40,977 nt of DNA, from the NCBI GenBank assembly GCA_900759045.1, contig CAAETU010000058.1, positions 1-40,977 of the forward strand, written 5' to 3'. The DNA comes from an uncultured Collinsella sp. (GTDB taxonomy: Bacteria; Actinomycetota; Coriobacteriia; Coriobacteriales; Coriobacteriaceae). The notes beneath the pieces were generated by a model. That model was not told the origin of the DNA. It did no database searches and worked only from the letters and a program-made list of their open reading frames with translations. A program made the translations under genes and the position numbers. Shown in pieces: positions 7,465 to 15,454 of this stretch (position 1 is the first letter of the stretch; every line of letters begins with the position of its first letter).

Positions 7465-8664
7465 TTGAATTTGACTAATGTGGAAAGATCATGGACTGAG
7501 ATTATACGAGCAAATGCCGGGGCTGTAATGTTCAGCTTTGCTTTGGCTTTATTTTCAGTTTCCTATTATATTGGATCAGTAAATGCTACCAATGTGTTTG
7601 GGATTTCTCTTGCGGTGCTTTCGCTGGTCCTTGAGTTGTTTGCCTTAGCGTTTCTACTGCTGAAGCTTTTACTACAAAAGACTTCTCATGTGAAAGTGCT
7701 AGTTGGCTTGCTGCTGATTTTAATTTGCGTCGGGTCGCTGAAATCAAATAAAGCCCCTCAGATTATTTGGTTGGCGCTGTTTTGCCTTTGCGCTGAAGAC
7801 GTCCCTGAATACTACATCTCAAGGTCTATTCTTGTATCGTCCGTCTTTATGCTATTGATGGTTGTTGGTCTCAATAGTGTCGGTGCCATTCCTTCTGTAT
7901 TAATGTCGCGCGGTAGCAATTTTGTACGAAATTCGATGGGCTTTGCCCATCCTAATAATTTTGGACAGCTTTTGTTTATTGCTTATTCTGCTTCTATTTT
8001 TGAGCTGAAAGGCAGAAGCGGTCTTGCGGGCATCTTCTGTTTCGCAATTGCTTTTTTCGTAGCTGATTCAAAAACTTCTGCAGCAGGCATTTTCGTAATG
8101 GCCTTGTATTCGGTTATTTCATTCAGAAGCCCCCGTTCAAAACCATATGGGTCCCTATTTACTTTTTTACCGCTTTTTCTGGCGATTATTAGTATAGCCC
8201 TGCCCTTTATGTGGTCCCATGGTGCCAATAAATGTCTTGTTCAGCTTGATAATTTAATGACCAACCGGATTTTTTATTCCGCCTATTATTTTGAAAACTA
8301 CCCTCTGACTGTTTTTGGTAATGACTTAACGGCCATAGTTTCGCTGCCGTCTGCAACGGGTGGTTATTTAATACAAACAAGAGTCATGCTTGACAATGCA
8401 TATTGTCGACTACTTATTCAATACGGTTTGATCCCATTTACCGCGTTTGTTGCTTTCTATTGCGTAGCGATAAATAAAGCGCGTATTTCGGCCCACGTGA
8501 CATTCATGGGCTTGGTCTTGTATTCCCTAATGGGGTTTGTTGAATGCGGAATGTTATATCCAGCATGTAATTTCTTTATGCTTATGGCGCTGCCCGCCTT
8601 TTCAGATAAGGGGCCCTGTCAATCCAGGGTGCCATCAAAGGATGTTGTGGAGATGGCTAAATAA
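7465..8664 (+). CDS. Wzy-like polysaccharide polymerase, multi-pass membrane protein
   Basis: A 399-residue integral membrane protein with roughly ten hydrophobic segments spread along its length (for example ALALFSVSYYIGSV, LELFALAFLLLKLLL, SSVFMLLMVVGLNSVGAIP, FLPLFLAIISIALPFMW). The central stretch NSMGFAHPNNFGQLLFIAY is characteristic of O-antigen polymerase/ligase-like proteins of exopolysaccharide loci, and a long outer loop follows before the last segments. Being next to a flippase, it most likely joins flipped repeat units on the outer face of the membrane. It starts with TTG directly after the GT2 stop, with GGGG about 8 nt upstream. Polymerases diverge strongly, so the call rests on topology, that motif and context. 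Confidence 0.75.
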   Translation: MNLTNVERSWTEIIRANAGAVMFSFALALFSVSYYIGSVNATNVFGISLAVLSLVLELFALAFLLLKLLLQKTSHVKVLVGLLLILICVGSLKSNKAPQIIWLALFCLCAEDVPEYYISRSILVSSVFMLLMVVGLNSVGAIPSVLMSRGSNFVRNSMGFAHPNNFGQLLFIAYSASIFELKGRSGLAGIFCFAIAFFVADSKTSAAGIFVMALYSVISFRSPRSKPYGSLFTFLPLFLAIISIALPFMWSHGANKCLVQLDNLMTNRIFYSAYYFENYPLTVFGNDLTAIVSLPSATGGYLIQTRVMLDNAYCRLLIQYGLIPFTAFVAFYCVAINKARISAHVTFMGLVLYSLMGFVECGMLYPACNFFMLMALPAFSDKGPCQSRVPSKDVVEMAK

Positions 8665-10073
8665 TGGCAAAAATTAATACTACCAAGTCAGACATTATAT
8701 GGAACTATGTAAGCACTGTTCTTTCAATGGGGAGCAGCTTCCTTCTTCTTCCGTTTCTGCTTGCTTACTTATCTAACGCCGAACTTGGTCTCTGGTACAC
8801 TTTTGTTGCCATTGGGAATTTAACGCTGTTATTTGAATTTGGCTTTACACCAACTTTTGCGAGAAATATTGTCTATTGTCTTAGCGGTGCGCGTAGCATT
8901 AGCAAGAGCGGCTACGATTCATCTCAAGTTGGTGATTCTGTAGACTATGAGCTGCTTGGCAAATTGATTAAAACATCCCGGATTGTTTACGCGTTAATTT
9001 CTTGCGTTGTCCTGATGCTTACCGCTACAGTTGGAACTGCCTACATTTCTTCAATTTCAAGTGCTATTGATCCCTTTTCTTGTTGGACCGCATGGTTAAT
9101 TTTTTGTTTTGATGTGTTTTTTAATCTATTCTTTTTTCATTATACGACCTGCCTGAGAGGGTTCGGGGATATTTCCGCTGAAAGCAGGGCAAAGTCTTAT
9201 GGTCGCATTGGGCAGCTTGTGGTTTCTGCGTTTTTGCTGTTTATGGGTTTTGGCATCATTGGCGCTGCCATCGGTTATCTGTTTAATGACATTGTGCTGA
9301 GATTTTTTTGCGGTCGCTTTCTGGAGGTTCACTCAGAGGCGATAAAAAAAGCAAACGATGCTTGTACGGGTGTTTCTATTTCTGAAATAAAAGAAACGTT
9401 TATTTCAGTGGCTTATTTGGCGTGGAGGGACGGCGTTGTTCAACTTTGCTGCTATGCTTCCACTCAGTTGAGTTCGCTGCTCTGCTCCTATTTTCTTGGT
9501 GTGGAGGTTAACTCTCAGTATTCATTAATTATTCAAGTTGGCGGTGCAATTTACGGGTTTGCCAGCGCCTACGTTCGATCTTTTATTCCAATGTTTCAAT
9601 CTGCTTATGCTGGTGGCGAAGTTCAGACTGCACGAAAAATTATTGAAAAAAGTCTGTCTCTATATTGGATTTTAATTGTTGTATGCACGATCGGTGTCTG
9701 GTTTGTCGGCTTCCCAGTCTTGTTCCTAGTTAAGAAAGGTTTTTCCCCCGACGGGCTTCTTTATTTCGCCTTGGTTGTTTATCTTGCGGTTTGGAACCAT
9801 CATTCATTGTGTTGTAATTACATTATCAGTACGAATGAAATCCCCTATCTCCCGGCTTATATAGTTTCGGCTATTGCAGGTTTTGTATTGTCGTATGTCT
9901 TAATTTCCTTTACTGGCATGGGCGTCTGGGCGCTTGTGGTTGGTAATGGGGCCGCTCAGCTTGCATATAATAATTGGAAATGGCCTATATACCTTGCGCG
10001 TAAATTCTCTTCCCATTATTTTGCGTTGATTAGAGCTGGTCTCATGCAGTGGTCCTGCGCATTGAAGAAATAA
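8664..10073 (+). CDS. Wzx-like flippase of the MOP/oligosaccharide flippase superfamily
   Basis: A 469-residue membrane protein with about 12-14 hydrophobic segments. The N-terminus (IWNYVSTVLSMGSSFLLLPF, then ELGLWYTFVAIGNLTLLFEF) is the usual opening of polysaccharide-repeat flippases, which move undecaprenyl-diphosphate-linked units outward. Later segments include FLVKKGFSPDGLLYFALVVY and IVSAIAGFVLSYVLISFTG. The ATG overlaps the polymerase stop by one base (TAATG). It is the last gene of the operon; after its TAA at 10071-10073 about 120 bp of apparently non-coding DNA separate it from a convergent gene. I see no strong T-tailed terminator there, only a small GAGCAG/CTGCTC dyad at 10176-10190. 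Confidence 0.85.
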   Translation: MAKINTTKSDIIWNYVSTVLSMGSSFLLLPFLLAYLSNAELGLWYTFVAIGNLTLLFEFGFTPTFARNIVYCLSGARSISKSGYDSSQVGDSVDYELLGKLIKTSRIVYALISCVVLMLTATVGTAYISSISSAIDPFSCWTAWLIFCFDVFFNLFFFHYTTCLRGFGDISAESRAKSYGRIGQLVVSAFLLFMGFGIIGAAIGYLFNDIVLRFFCGRFLEVHSEAIKKANDACTGVSISEIKETFISVAYLAWRDGVVQLCCYASTQLSSLLCSYFLGVEVNSQYSLIIQVGGAIYGFASAYVRSFIPMFQSAYAGGEVQTARKIIEKSLSLYWILIVVCTIGVWFVGFPVLFLVKKGFSPDGLLYFALVVYLAVWNHHSLCCNYIISTNEIPYLPAYIVSAIAGFVLSYVLISFTGMGVWALVVGNGAAQLAYNNWKWPIYLARKFSSHYFALIRAGLMQWSCALKK

Positions 10074-10195
10074 GTGTTAATCACTGCTTTAATGTGACTT
10101 ATGATTTCGATCGCGCCGATAGTGCCGAGAAAGTGGTGTAGAGTCCGATCCGAAGTAAGTTGCATGGCGTTGGGGAGCAGAGCCTGCTCGGCAGA

Positions 10196-11515
10196 TCACC
10201 ATTTAGATGCAAGGCCTATAACCCGATCGCAAACCTCCAACGCAGCAGATCGATGCGTGACGATGATGACGGTATGACCGAGATTTCGCATGCGGTCCAG
10301 CATTTCTCGCTCGGTCTTGGGGTCGAGGGCCGATGTGCATACATCGAGCAGAAGCACGGGGGAGTCGGAGCAGACCGCACGCGCAACGGCAAGGCGCTGG
10401 TCCAGGTCCCCATACCAGTTGTCGTTGGTGTCGTCCCAGGTTAGGTCCATCTGGCACCATTTGCCGTCGATCTTTACGGCGTTCCAGGTGTGGCCGTTGC
10501 CGGTGATGCGGCCGTTGGCGATGCCCGCGGCGTCAAGGAGCTTGGAGTAGATGCGCTGGTAGCTCTCGCAGGTGCCCTGGTGGCGCGTGAGGCCGCTTTC
10601 GGCCGAGCACCAGTTGAGGCTGTGGTCGTACTCCAGCTGGTCGAGCGTCCAGTCGTGGAGCCACAGCGCCATGTCGTATTCCGAGCCGTTTGTTTCTTGC
10701 CTGCACAGGTCCACGGCGTCGTTGACGATCTGCGTGACGCTTGGGCGGGCGGCGTCGTTTACGGCCACCTCCGCCGTGGTGCGCAGGTAGTAGATCCCCT
10801 TGTCGTTTTGGGGGTCGTTTCTGTCGTTGTCCATAAAGTAGAAGTAGATGCGGTACGTGCCCGATGCCGTGAAGTCAAAGGTAAAGTCGTGGCCCGCGGT
10901 GCCCAGGCTGTAGTAGCTGGCCCATGCCGGGCGCGACGGGTCGCAGACGCTTTCATGGCTGCCGCCGTCCCAGTAGGTGGGTACGTCCATGCGCGCCTTG
11001 GCCTGGGACGAGCCGTTGGCTTGGGTTACGTGGAAGGTCGTCGCGGTGCCCGCGGGGGCGTCGTTCCACGAGACGGTGAAGGTGATGCCGTTTTGGCTTG
11101 CGGTGGCGGAGTGGGCGTAGGTGGTTTCCGCCGCGGTGGAGATCGCCTCGGGCGTGCCGTTGGTTTGGGCTCGGAGGGATGGGATGGGGGTGGTGGTTTC
11201 GGCGGCGGTGGTGCCGGGGGTGGCGGCCGTGGGGTTTGCGGTGTTGGCGGCGGTGGTGCCGTCAGCGCTTTCAGTGTTGACGGCGCTGGTGCCGGTGGAT
11301 GTTGCGGTGCCGTCCTCTACGGTATTTGCTGTCGCATTTGTGTTGGTGCCGTCTTCAGCCTTGCCTGTGTTGCTGCTCGTGGCGTCGGCTTGCGCCTGCT
11401 GCTCTACGATTGCCTGAGGCTGGATAGCTTCCGCAATGGCTGCCATGGGCATCGTCGCGCTGACCATGGACGTGCACGCGATCGCGCAGAACAGGTAGTA
11501 AAGGGGTCGTTTCAT
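10196..11515 (-). CDS. exported transglutaminase-like protein fused to an ABC-transporter ATPase tail (chimeric gene)
   Basis: A 439-residue frame. Residues 1-30 form a signal peptide (MKRPLYYLFCAIACTSMVSA, then MPMAAIAEA). Residues 35-135 are a Thr/Ala/Asn-rich linker. After a beta-rich region comes a transglutaminase-like domain with an apparent triad C316 (GTCESYQ), H342 (GHTWNAV) and D357 (MDLTWDD). At residue 373 it switches to the end of an ABC ATPase: QRLAVARAV, VLLLDVCTSALD, HTVIIVTHRSAALEVCDRV. The ABC part lacks Walker A and its Walker-B glutamate is Val, so it cannot be a working ATPase. The join implies a deletion or recombination fusing two genes. ATG 11515 is chosen because it begins the signal peptide and follows GAGAGG; the frame is open to 11578. 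The transglutaminase half may still be exported and active. Confidence 0.8.
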   Translation of the reverse strand: MKRPLYYLFCAIACTSMVSATMPMAAIAEAIQPQAIVEQQAQADATSSNTGKAEDGTNTNATANTVEDGTATSTGTSAVNTESADGTTAANTANPTAATPGTTAAETTTPIPSLRAQTNGTPEAISTAAETTYAHSATASQNGITFTVSWNDAPAGTATTFHVTQANGSSQAKARMDVPTYWDGGSHESVCDPSRPAWASYYSLGTAGHDFTFDFTASGTYRIYFYFMDNDRNDPQNDKGIYYLRTTAEVAVNDAARPSVTQIVNDAVDLCRQETNGSEYDMALWLHDWTLDQLEYDHSLNWCSAESGLTRHQGTCESYQRIYSKLLDAAGIANGRITGNGHTWNAVKIDGKWCQMDLTWDDTNDNWYGDLDQRLAVARAVCSDSPVLLLDVCTSALDPKTEREMLDRMRNLGHTVIIVTHRSAALEVCDRVIGLASKW

Positions 11516-11639
11516 AGCGGAGCCTCTCGGTGAGCAGCCAATAGGGTCCGAAGGCAGCTCCAGGCCAGCACTCCGCACATATTTTGTTGTGGATTATTTT
11601 ACGGGAACAACAGTCAACATCAGCGAACTTTCTGGGGAT

Positions 11640-11774
11640 GTTGGGGAGGGGGAGGGAGCAGACTGGGGATTGGTGTTCATAAGAGACAGGACCTTGCGTG
11701 CAAATAACCTTCTTAGGATTGCTATTGCGATTTAGAAGCCGCTCGAAGCGGTTGCGCCTCACACTCGGTACAAC
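11640..11774 (-). pseudogene. remnant (copy a) of an unrecognised gene family repeated in this island
   Basis: On the minus strand a fragment reads VPSVRRNRFERLLNR and, further on, GPVSYEHQSP. The piece at 17274-17498 reads IGTVRHDRFERLLNR followed by GPIFNG, clearly the same family. Upstream of this block the frame is stopped, and downstream it runs into unrelated sequence, so only a central piece survives. It occupies the space of about 310 bp between the transglutaminase-like gene and gajA, where I see nothing else coding. The G+A-rich site GGGAGG just before 11828 serves gajA. Confidence 0.55.
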
Positions 11775-11827
11775 ATGAGGCGTGCTAGATTATTGGTAGC
11801 CATAAACCCTAACGGTCGGGAGGCTGC

Positions 11828-13558
11828 ATGAGGATCTCTAAACTGAAGATTGAGAACTATCGGAATCTCGATGGTGCTGCGATTAGTTTTGACGAGGACG
11901 TGACCTATATTGTCGGCGAGAACAATCTCGGCAAAACGAATGTGCTCGACTTGCTCAATACAATCTTCAACCAAGCGATGATCAGCGAAGAAGATTTCGC
12001 AGACACCGAAAGGCGATCAGGTGCTGTAGTAACTTTAAAGATGGACGAGGACGAGATCGGAATATCGGGGATCGACATCGATCCTACGACCGGAAACACC
12101 ATTACCGTCTGCGCCTTTGCTGACGATCCGGATTCTCGAATAGAGTTTGTGGCCGAGGAAAGCGGGGAAAAGATCCCCCCTTCTTTTATGAGATCCGTTC
12201 ACATGTTCAGGTACTCTACTGCATCTTTCAATAGGGGAGACTTGGCGTTTGACGGTACGCGCGGCGTCGGTAAAGTTCTCTCCAAAGGTATCGCTCTTTA
12301 CCTGGATAAGGAGGGCAAAGAGGTCTTTGACTTTCTAGACGGGAATGAGCTCGAAGGTCTGCTTGAAGATCTCGGTGCGATTGTCGGTGACGTACCCATC
12401 TTGTCATCATATGGTGTGAGGACGGGCGTCGACTCATCGGATGGCGGAACGCTTGGAAGTTTGGTTACCTTGCTTGATAAGAGAGGCGTTCATTTTAAAA
12501 AGGCGGGGGTAGGCTTGCAGTACCTTGCCATTGCCTCGCTTTCGATAATCGAGAGCATTATGCGACTTTCGCCTAAACGCCTTCAAGAGAGCCTCTGCTC
12601 GGATGGCGATGACAAGCGCGTGCTGCATGCCGTGCTGGCTTATGACGAACCCGAAGCTCATCTTCATCCGTATATGCAAAGACGGCTTTCGAAGAGCTTA
12701 CATAGGATTTGCGAAGGGGAGGACACCAAGTTTAACGCCCTTCTAAAGGAGTATTTCGGGATTGATTCAATCAAAGCTCAGCTGATCATGGTGACGCATT
12801 CGCCAAACATTCTTGCTCGCGGCTATAAGAACATTGTGCGATTTGGACAGGGCGAAGATTCTCCAAGGGTCATGTGCGGCAAGGATATTAACCTTTCTGA
12901 CAAGGTTGAAAAGCATCTTATGCTGAACTTTGAGTCAATACGAGAGGCTTTTTTCGCGCGGTCGGTATTGGCTTTTGAAGGGCAGACGGAGTCTGGGGCC
13001 ATTCCGGTCTTTGCACGCGACCTTGGGATGGATCTGGATGATTATGGAGTTGTGCCTATCAGGGCTGGCGGGAAAAAGAACGTCGAGCCGCTCTGTGAAC
13101 TTCTGAACAAGTTTGAGATTCCAAATTATTCCATTGTCGATAGGGATAACGATTCGCTAGAAACTTCTGGAGACCACATAACGACAACTGAACGGGATTT
13201 TGAAGCTGAGGTCGTTGACTCGTTCTTCGCTAGCGATAACCAGGGTGCGTTTATTGCGCTTCTTGAGTCGATTGATCCTTTTCAGAGGGCAACTTGCATC
13301 AAGGGGAATAGTAAAGCTTTGAAAAGCGCCTGTGCTGTCTACGGCGTTAACTTGCGGGACCCTGAATACGATTTCCGGGGATCGGAGTTTGACGGGTTAT
13401 TCGCAGACACGCCCAAATCACGTGCGCTTATGTATGCATGGCTTTCATCGAACAAGGGCGTCGTGTCTGGCGTCGCCCTCGCGGAGGCTCTTGGTGCTAA
13501 TGGCGTTCCCACATGTTACAAAAGTATTATTCGCAAGGCCGTGGGGCTCGAATGCTGA
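11828..13558 (+). CDS. gajA: Gabija GajA: OLD-family ATPase with TOPRIM nuclease
   Basis: A 576-residue OLD-type protein. The N-terminal ABC-like ATPase half has MRISKLKIENYRNLDG, Walker A GENNLGKT at residues 30-37 and Walker B followed by an H-rich loop, AYDEPEAHLHPYMQRRL, near residue 271, with MVTHSPNILARG after it. The C-terminal TOPRIM half has LAFEGQTESGAIPVFA (about 380-395, catalytic Glu), RAGGKKNVEPL and SIVDRDNDS (about 434-442, the D-x-D). In Gabija, GajA is the DNA-nicking effector and forms a large complex with GajB, giving phage resistance. The ATG has GGGAGG 6 nt upstream. The end overlaps the helicase gene, as expected for a co-translated pair. Confidence 0.88.
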   Translation: MRISKLKIENYRNLDGAAISFDEDVTYIVGENNLGKTNVLDLLNTIFNQAMISEEDFADTERRSGAVVTLKMDEDEIGISGIDIDPTTGNTITVCAFADDPDSRIEFVAEESGEKIPPSFMRSVHMFRYSTASFNRGDLAFDGTRGVGKVLSKGIALYLDKEGKEVFDFLDGNELEGLLEDLGAIVGDVPILSSYGVRTGVDSSDGGTLGSLVTLLDKRGVHFKKAGVGLQYLAIASLSIIESIMRLSPKRLQESLCSDGDDKRVLHAVLAYDEPEAHLHPYMQRRLSKSLHRICEGEDTKFNALLKEYFGIDSIKAQLIMVTHSPNILARGYKNIVRFGQGEDSPRVMCGKDINLSDKVEKHLMLNFESIREAFFARSVLAFEGQTESGAIPVFARDLGMDLDDYGVVPIRAGGKKNVEPLCELLNKFEIPNYSIVDRDNDSLETSGDHITTTERDFEAEVVDSFFASDNQGAFIALLESIDPFQRATCIKGNSKALKSACAVYGVNLRDPEYDFRGSEFDGLFADTPKSRALMYAWLSSNKGVVSGVALAEALGANGVPTCYKSIIRKAVGLEC

Positions 13559-15369
13559 TGAGTCAGACTGACCTGCGAGATAGTGTTAGAGCCGAGATTG
13601 AGGCGCGCTGTGGTGGGGATGCGTCGCAGTGCTCCGCGATTTTCTCGCCATCAAAGAGGGTGTTCGTGGAGGCGCCGGCAGGCTACGGGAAGACCACGGT
13701 GATGACTGGACGGGCTTGCTGGCTGCTGGCATCTGGCGAAGTCCATCCGCCAAAAAGGATTTTGGCCCTGACCTTTAGCGTTGCCGCCGCGCGGAGGATG
13801 CGTATGGATTTGAGCATCACTATGTCGGCACTTCCTGGTCCCGTGGCCAAGCGTTTTGAGGACAGCGTCATGGCGACCAACTTCCACGGCTTTGCTTGGG
13901 CTCTGCTACGCAGATACTGGAAATCGCTCTCGCTCCCAGTGAACGTTGGCGAGCTCTCTATGGTTGATGACAACAGCGCCGTTAGCGAGCTGGTTTCGCG
14001 AGGTGGCAGGCTGACCTGGGATGAAAAGAATGCCGTTGACGACTTCCTCCGCTTCATGAGAAACGGTCAGGAAATGGACTTGAGGCGTGTGATGTTTTCC
14101 TTTAATAGGATCATCAAGGAAAGGTTTGCATCGAACGGTCTCTTGCCATACTCCGCAATGATTTCCCTTGCAATTGAATTGCTCGCTCATTTTCCCAAGT
14201 TAAGGTCCTATCTGTCGGCAGCATATCCTGTTGTGCTTGTCGACGAGGCGCAGGACACGAATGCGTTGTGCTATGTCTTCCTAAGGGGTCTGATTTCTGA
14301 TGAGTCGGGGATCTGCATGTTCGGCGACCCCATTCAGCGTGTTTATGGTTTTATTGGTGCAATGGAAGGCTTAAAGGCAAAGGCCACTACCGAACTGCGT
14401 CTAACGCCGTTGGAACTCGAGCATAACCATAGGTTTTCTGGGAGATCTATCGTCGGAGAGCTCGGTGCTGCGATTCGCTCCAACATGAAGGGCACCATTG
14501 CCGGCGGTACGCCCCAACTTCCCATATTTGTTGGTTCTACTCAGCAAGACGAAGCGACTGCCATCGTTTCCAAGGTTACGGCGCTCGCTCAAAGCAGTGG
14601 CGGGAGGATTGCGATTCTTGTTCGTAAGCGTGGTGCCCTTGCCGATCTCATTATGGAAGAGCTTGCTAAAGAAGGTATCTCTTACTTCAACGGACTCTTC
14701 TCGGATACAAGTCGGGGGTTCATCGAATTCAATGCGTTTGCTTTATCCAGGATTACCGATGCAGTGTCTGGAGAAAAGGGCGTCAGCCGGTCTGCTGCGG
14801 ACAAAATAATCGACTCCATCTCTGATGAACTGCTGACTGGCTCCAAGAGGTTCGAGTATGGGCGGTCCTATGCCATGCTTCTAGGAGCGCTGCGGAAACA
14901 CCTTAAAAATGACTGCGTCGCGATGGGACCTTCGGAGCGCTTCGACTATATCGTTAGTATCTTTTCCGAGGGCTCCCTGCGACGTTTCTCCGATTACCTT
15001 GATGTGGGCATCTCCATGATGACCGTTCACTCCGCTAAGGGGCTCGAGTGGGACACCGTTTTCATTCCGGGCGTTACGCGTTTCGATTGGCCTGGAGGGA
15101 TTTGCTCTCGTTGCGAAAATGCTGGTATATGCTTACGTTCTGCGCGAGGTTGCCAGATTGCTGATGCGAAGAAAATGCCAGATGGGCTTATTGAGGAAAT
15201 AGGCCTGCTGTACGTCGGCGTCACTCGCGCCCGCAAAGCGGTATACGTCTCCGCTTCGATGCAGCGCAGAACAAATTACGGGAACTATCAGGTTGCCTGC
15301 CCCTCTTGCCTAACGTCTCTTCCGGGCATTGAACCTGTGAGCTGGTCGGTCATGGACGGAGAGGGGTGA
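13552..15369 (+). CDS. gajB: Gabija GajB: UvrD/Rep-like SF1A helicase
   Basis: A 605-residue superfamily 1A helicase. Motif I is EAPAGYGKTT (about residues 39-48), motif II VLVDEAQDTN (about 228), motif III GDPIQRVYGF, motif IV ELEHNHRFSG, motif V TVHSAKGLEWDTVFIPG (about 490) and motif VI GLLYVGVTRARKAVY (about 552). Between V and VI lies a four-cysteine cluster, C518-x2-C521-x5-C527-x6-C534, and a CPSC pair is near the C-terminus. It follows gajA with a small overlap, the Gabija order; GajB is thought to sense or process DNA and to activate GajA. The ATG at 13552 (GGGG 5 nt upstream) or the one at 13558, which forms TGATG with the gajA stop, is the likely start; the frame is open from 13513. 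Confidence 0.87.
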   Translation: MLMSQTDLRDSVRAEIEARCGGDASQCSAIFSPSKRVFVEAPAGYGKTTVMTGRACWLLASGEVHPPKRILALTFSVAAARRMRMDLSITMSALPGPVAKRFEDSVMATNFHGFAWALLRRYWKSLSLPVNVGELSMVDDNSAVSELVSRGGRLTWDEKNAVDDFLRFMRNGQEMDLRRVMFSFNRIIKERFASNGLLPYSAMISLAIELLAHFPKLRSYLSAAYPVVLVDEAQDTNALCYVFLRGLISDESGICMFGDPIQRVYGFIGAMEGLKAKATTELRLTPLELEHNHRFSGRSIVGELGAAIRSNMKGTIAGGTPQLPIFVGSTQQDEATAIVSKVTALAQSSGGRIAILVRKRGALADLIMEELAKEGISYFNGLFSDTSRGFIEFNAFALSRITDAVSGEKGVSRSAADKIIDSISDELLTGSKRFEYGRSYAMLLGALRKHLKNDCVAMGPSERFDYIVSIFSEGSLRRFSDYLDVGISMMTVHSAKGLEWDTVFIPGVTRFDWPGGICSRCENAGICLRSARGCQIADAKKMPDGLIEEIGLLYVGVTRARKAVYVSASMQRRTNYGNYQVACPSCLTSLPGIEPVSWSVMDGEG

Positions 15370-15402
15370 TTGCCGGCGGGATGGGGCGTGTCCGCTACTG
15401 AC

Positions 15403-15436
15403 GCGAGGTCCGGTCAGTAGCCTGGCCGGACCTCGC
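15403..15436. terminator. hairpin between convergent genes, probable bidirectional terminator
   Basis: GCGAGGTCCGG at 15403-15413 is mirrored by CCGGACCTCGC at 15426-15436 with a 12-nt loop. It lies between the end of gajB and the convergent end of the ATPase-DUF4435 gene. No T-run follows on either side, so termination strength is uncertain. Confidence 0.55.
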
Positions 15437-15454
15437 TGGGTGTGTAGAGGCCGT

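Noticed and set aside
10490..11533. Glycine/valine-rich + strand frame
   Set aside because: It mirrors the Thr/Ala-rich linker and transglutaminase region of the minus-strand gene, which has a clear signal peptide and triad.
11828..15369. gajA-gajB as a new system
   Set aside because: Domain order and motifs fit the known Gabija system; only the context and the cysteine cluster are notable.
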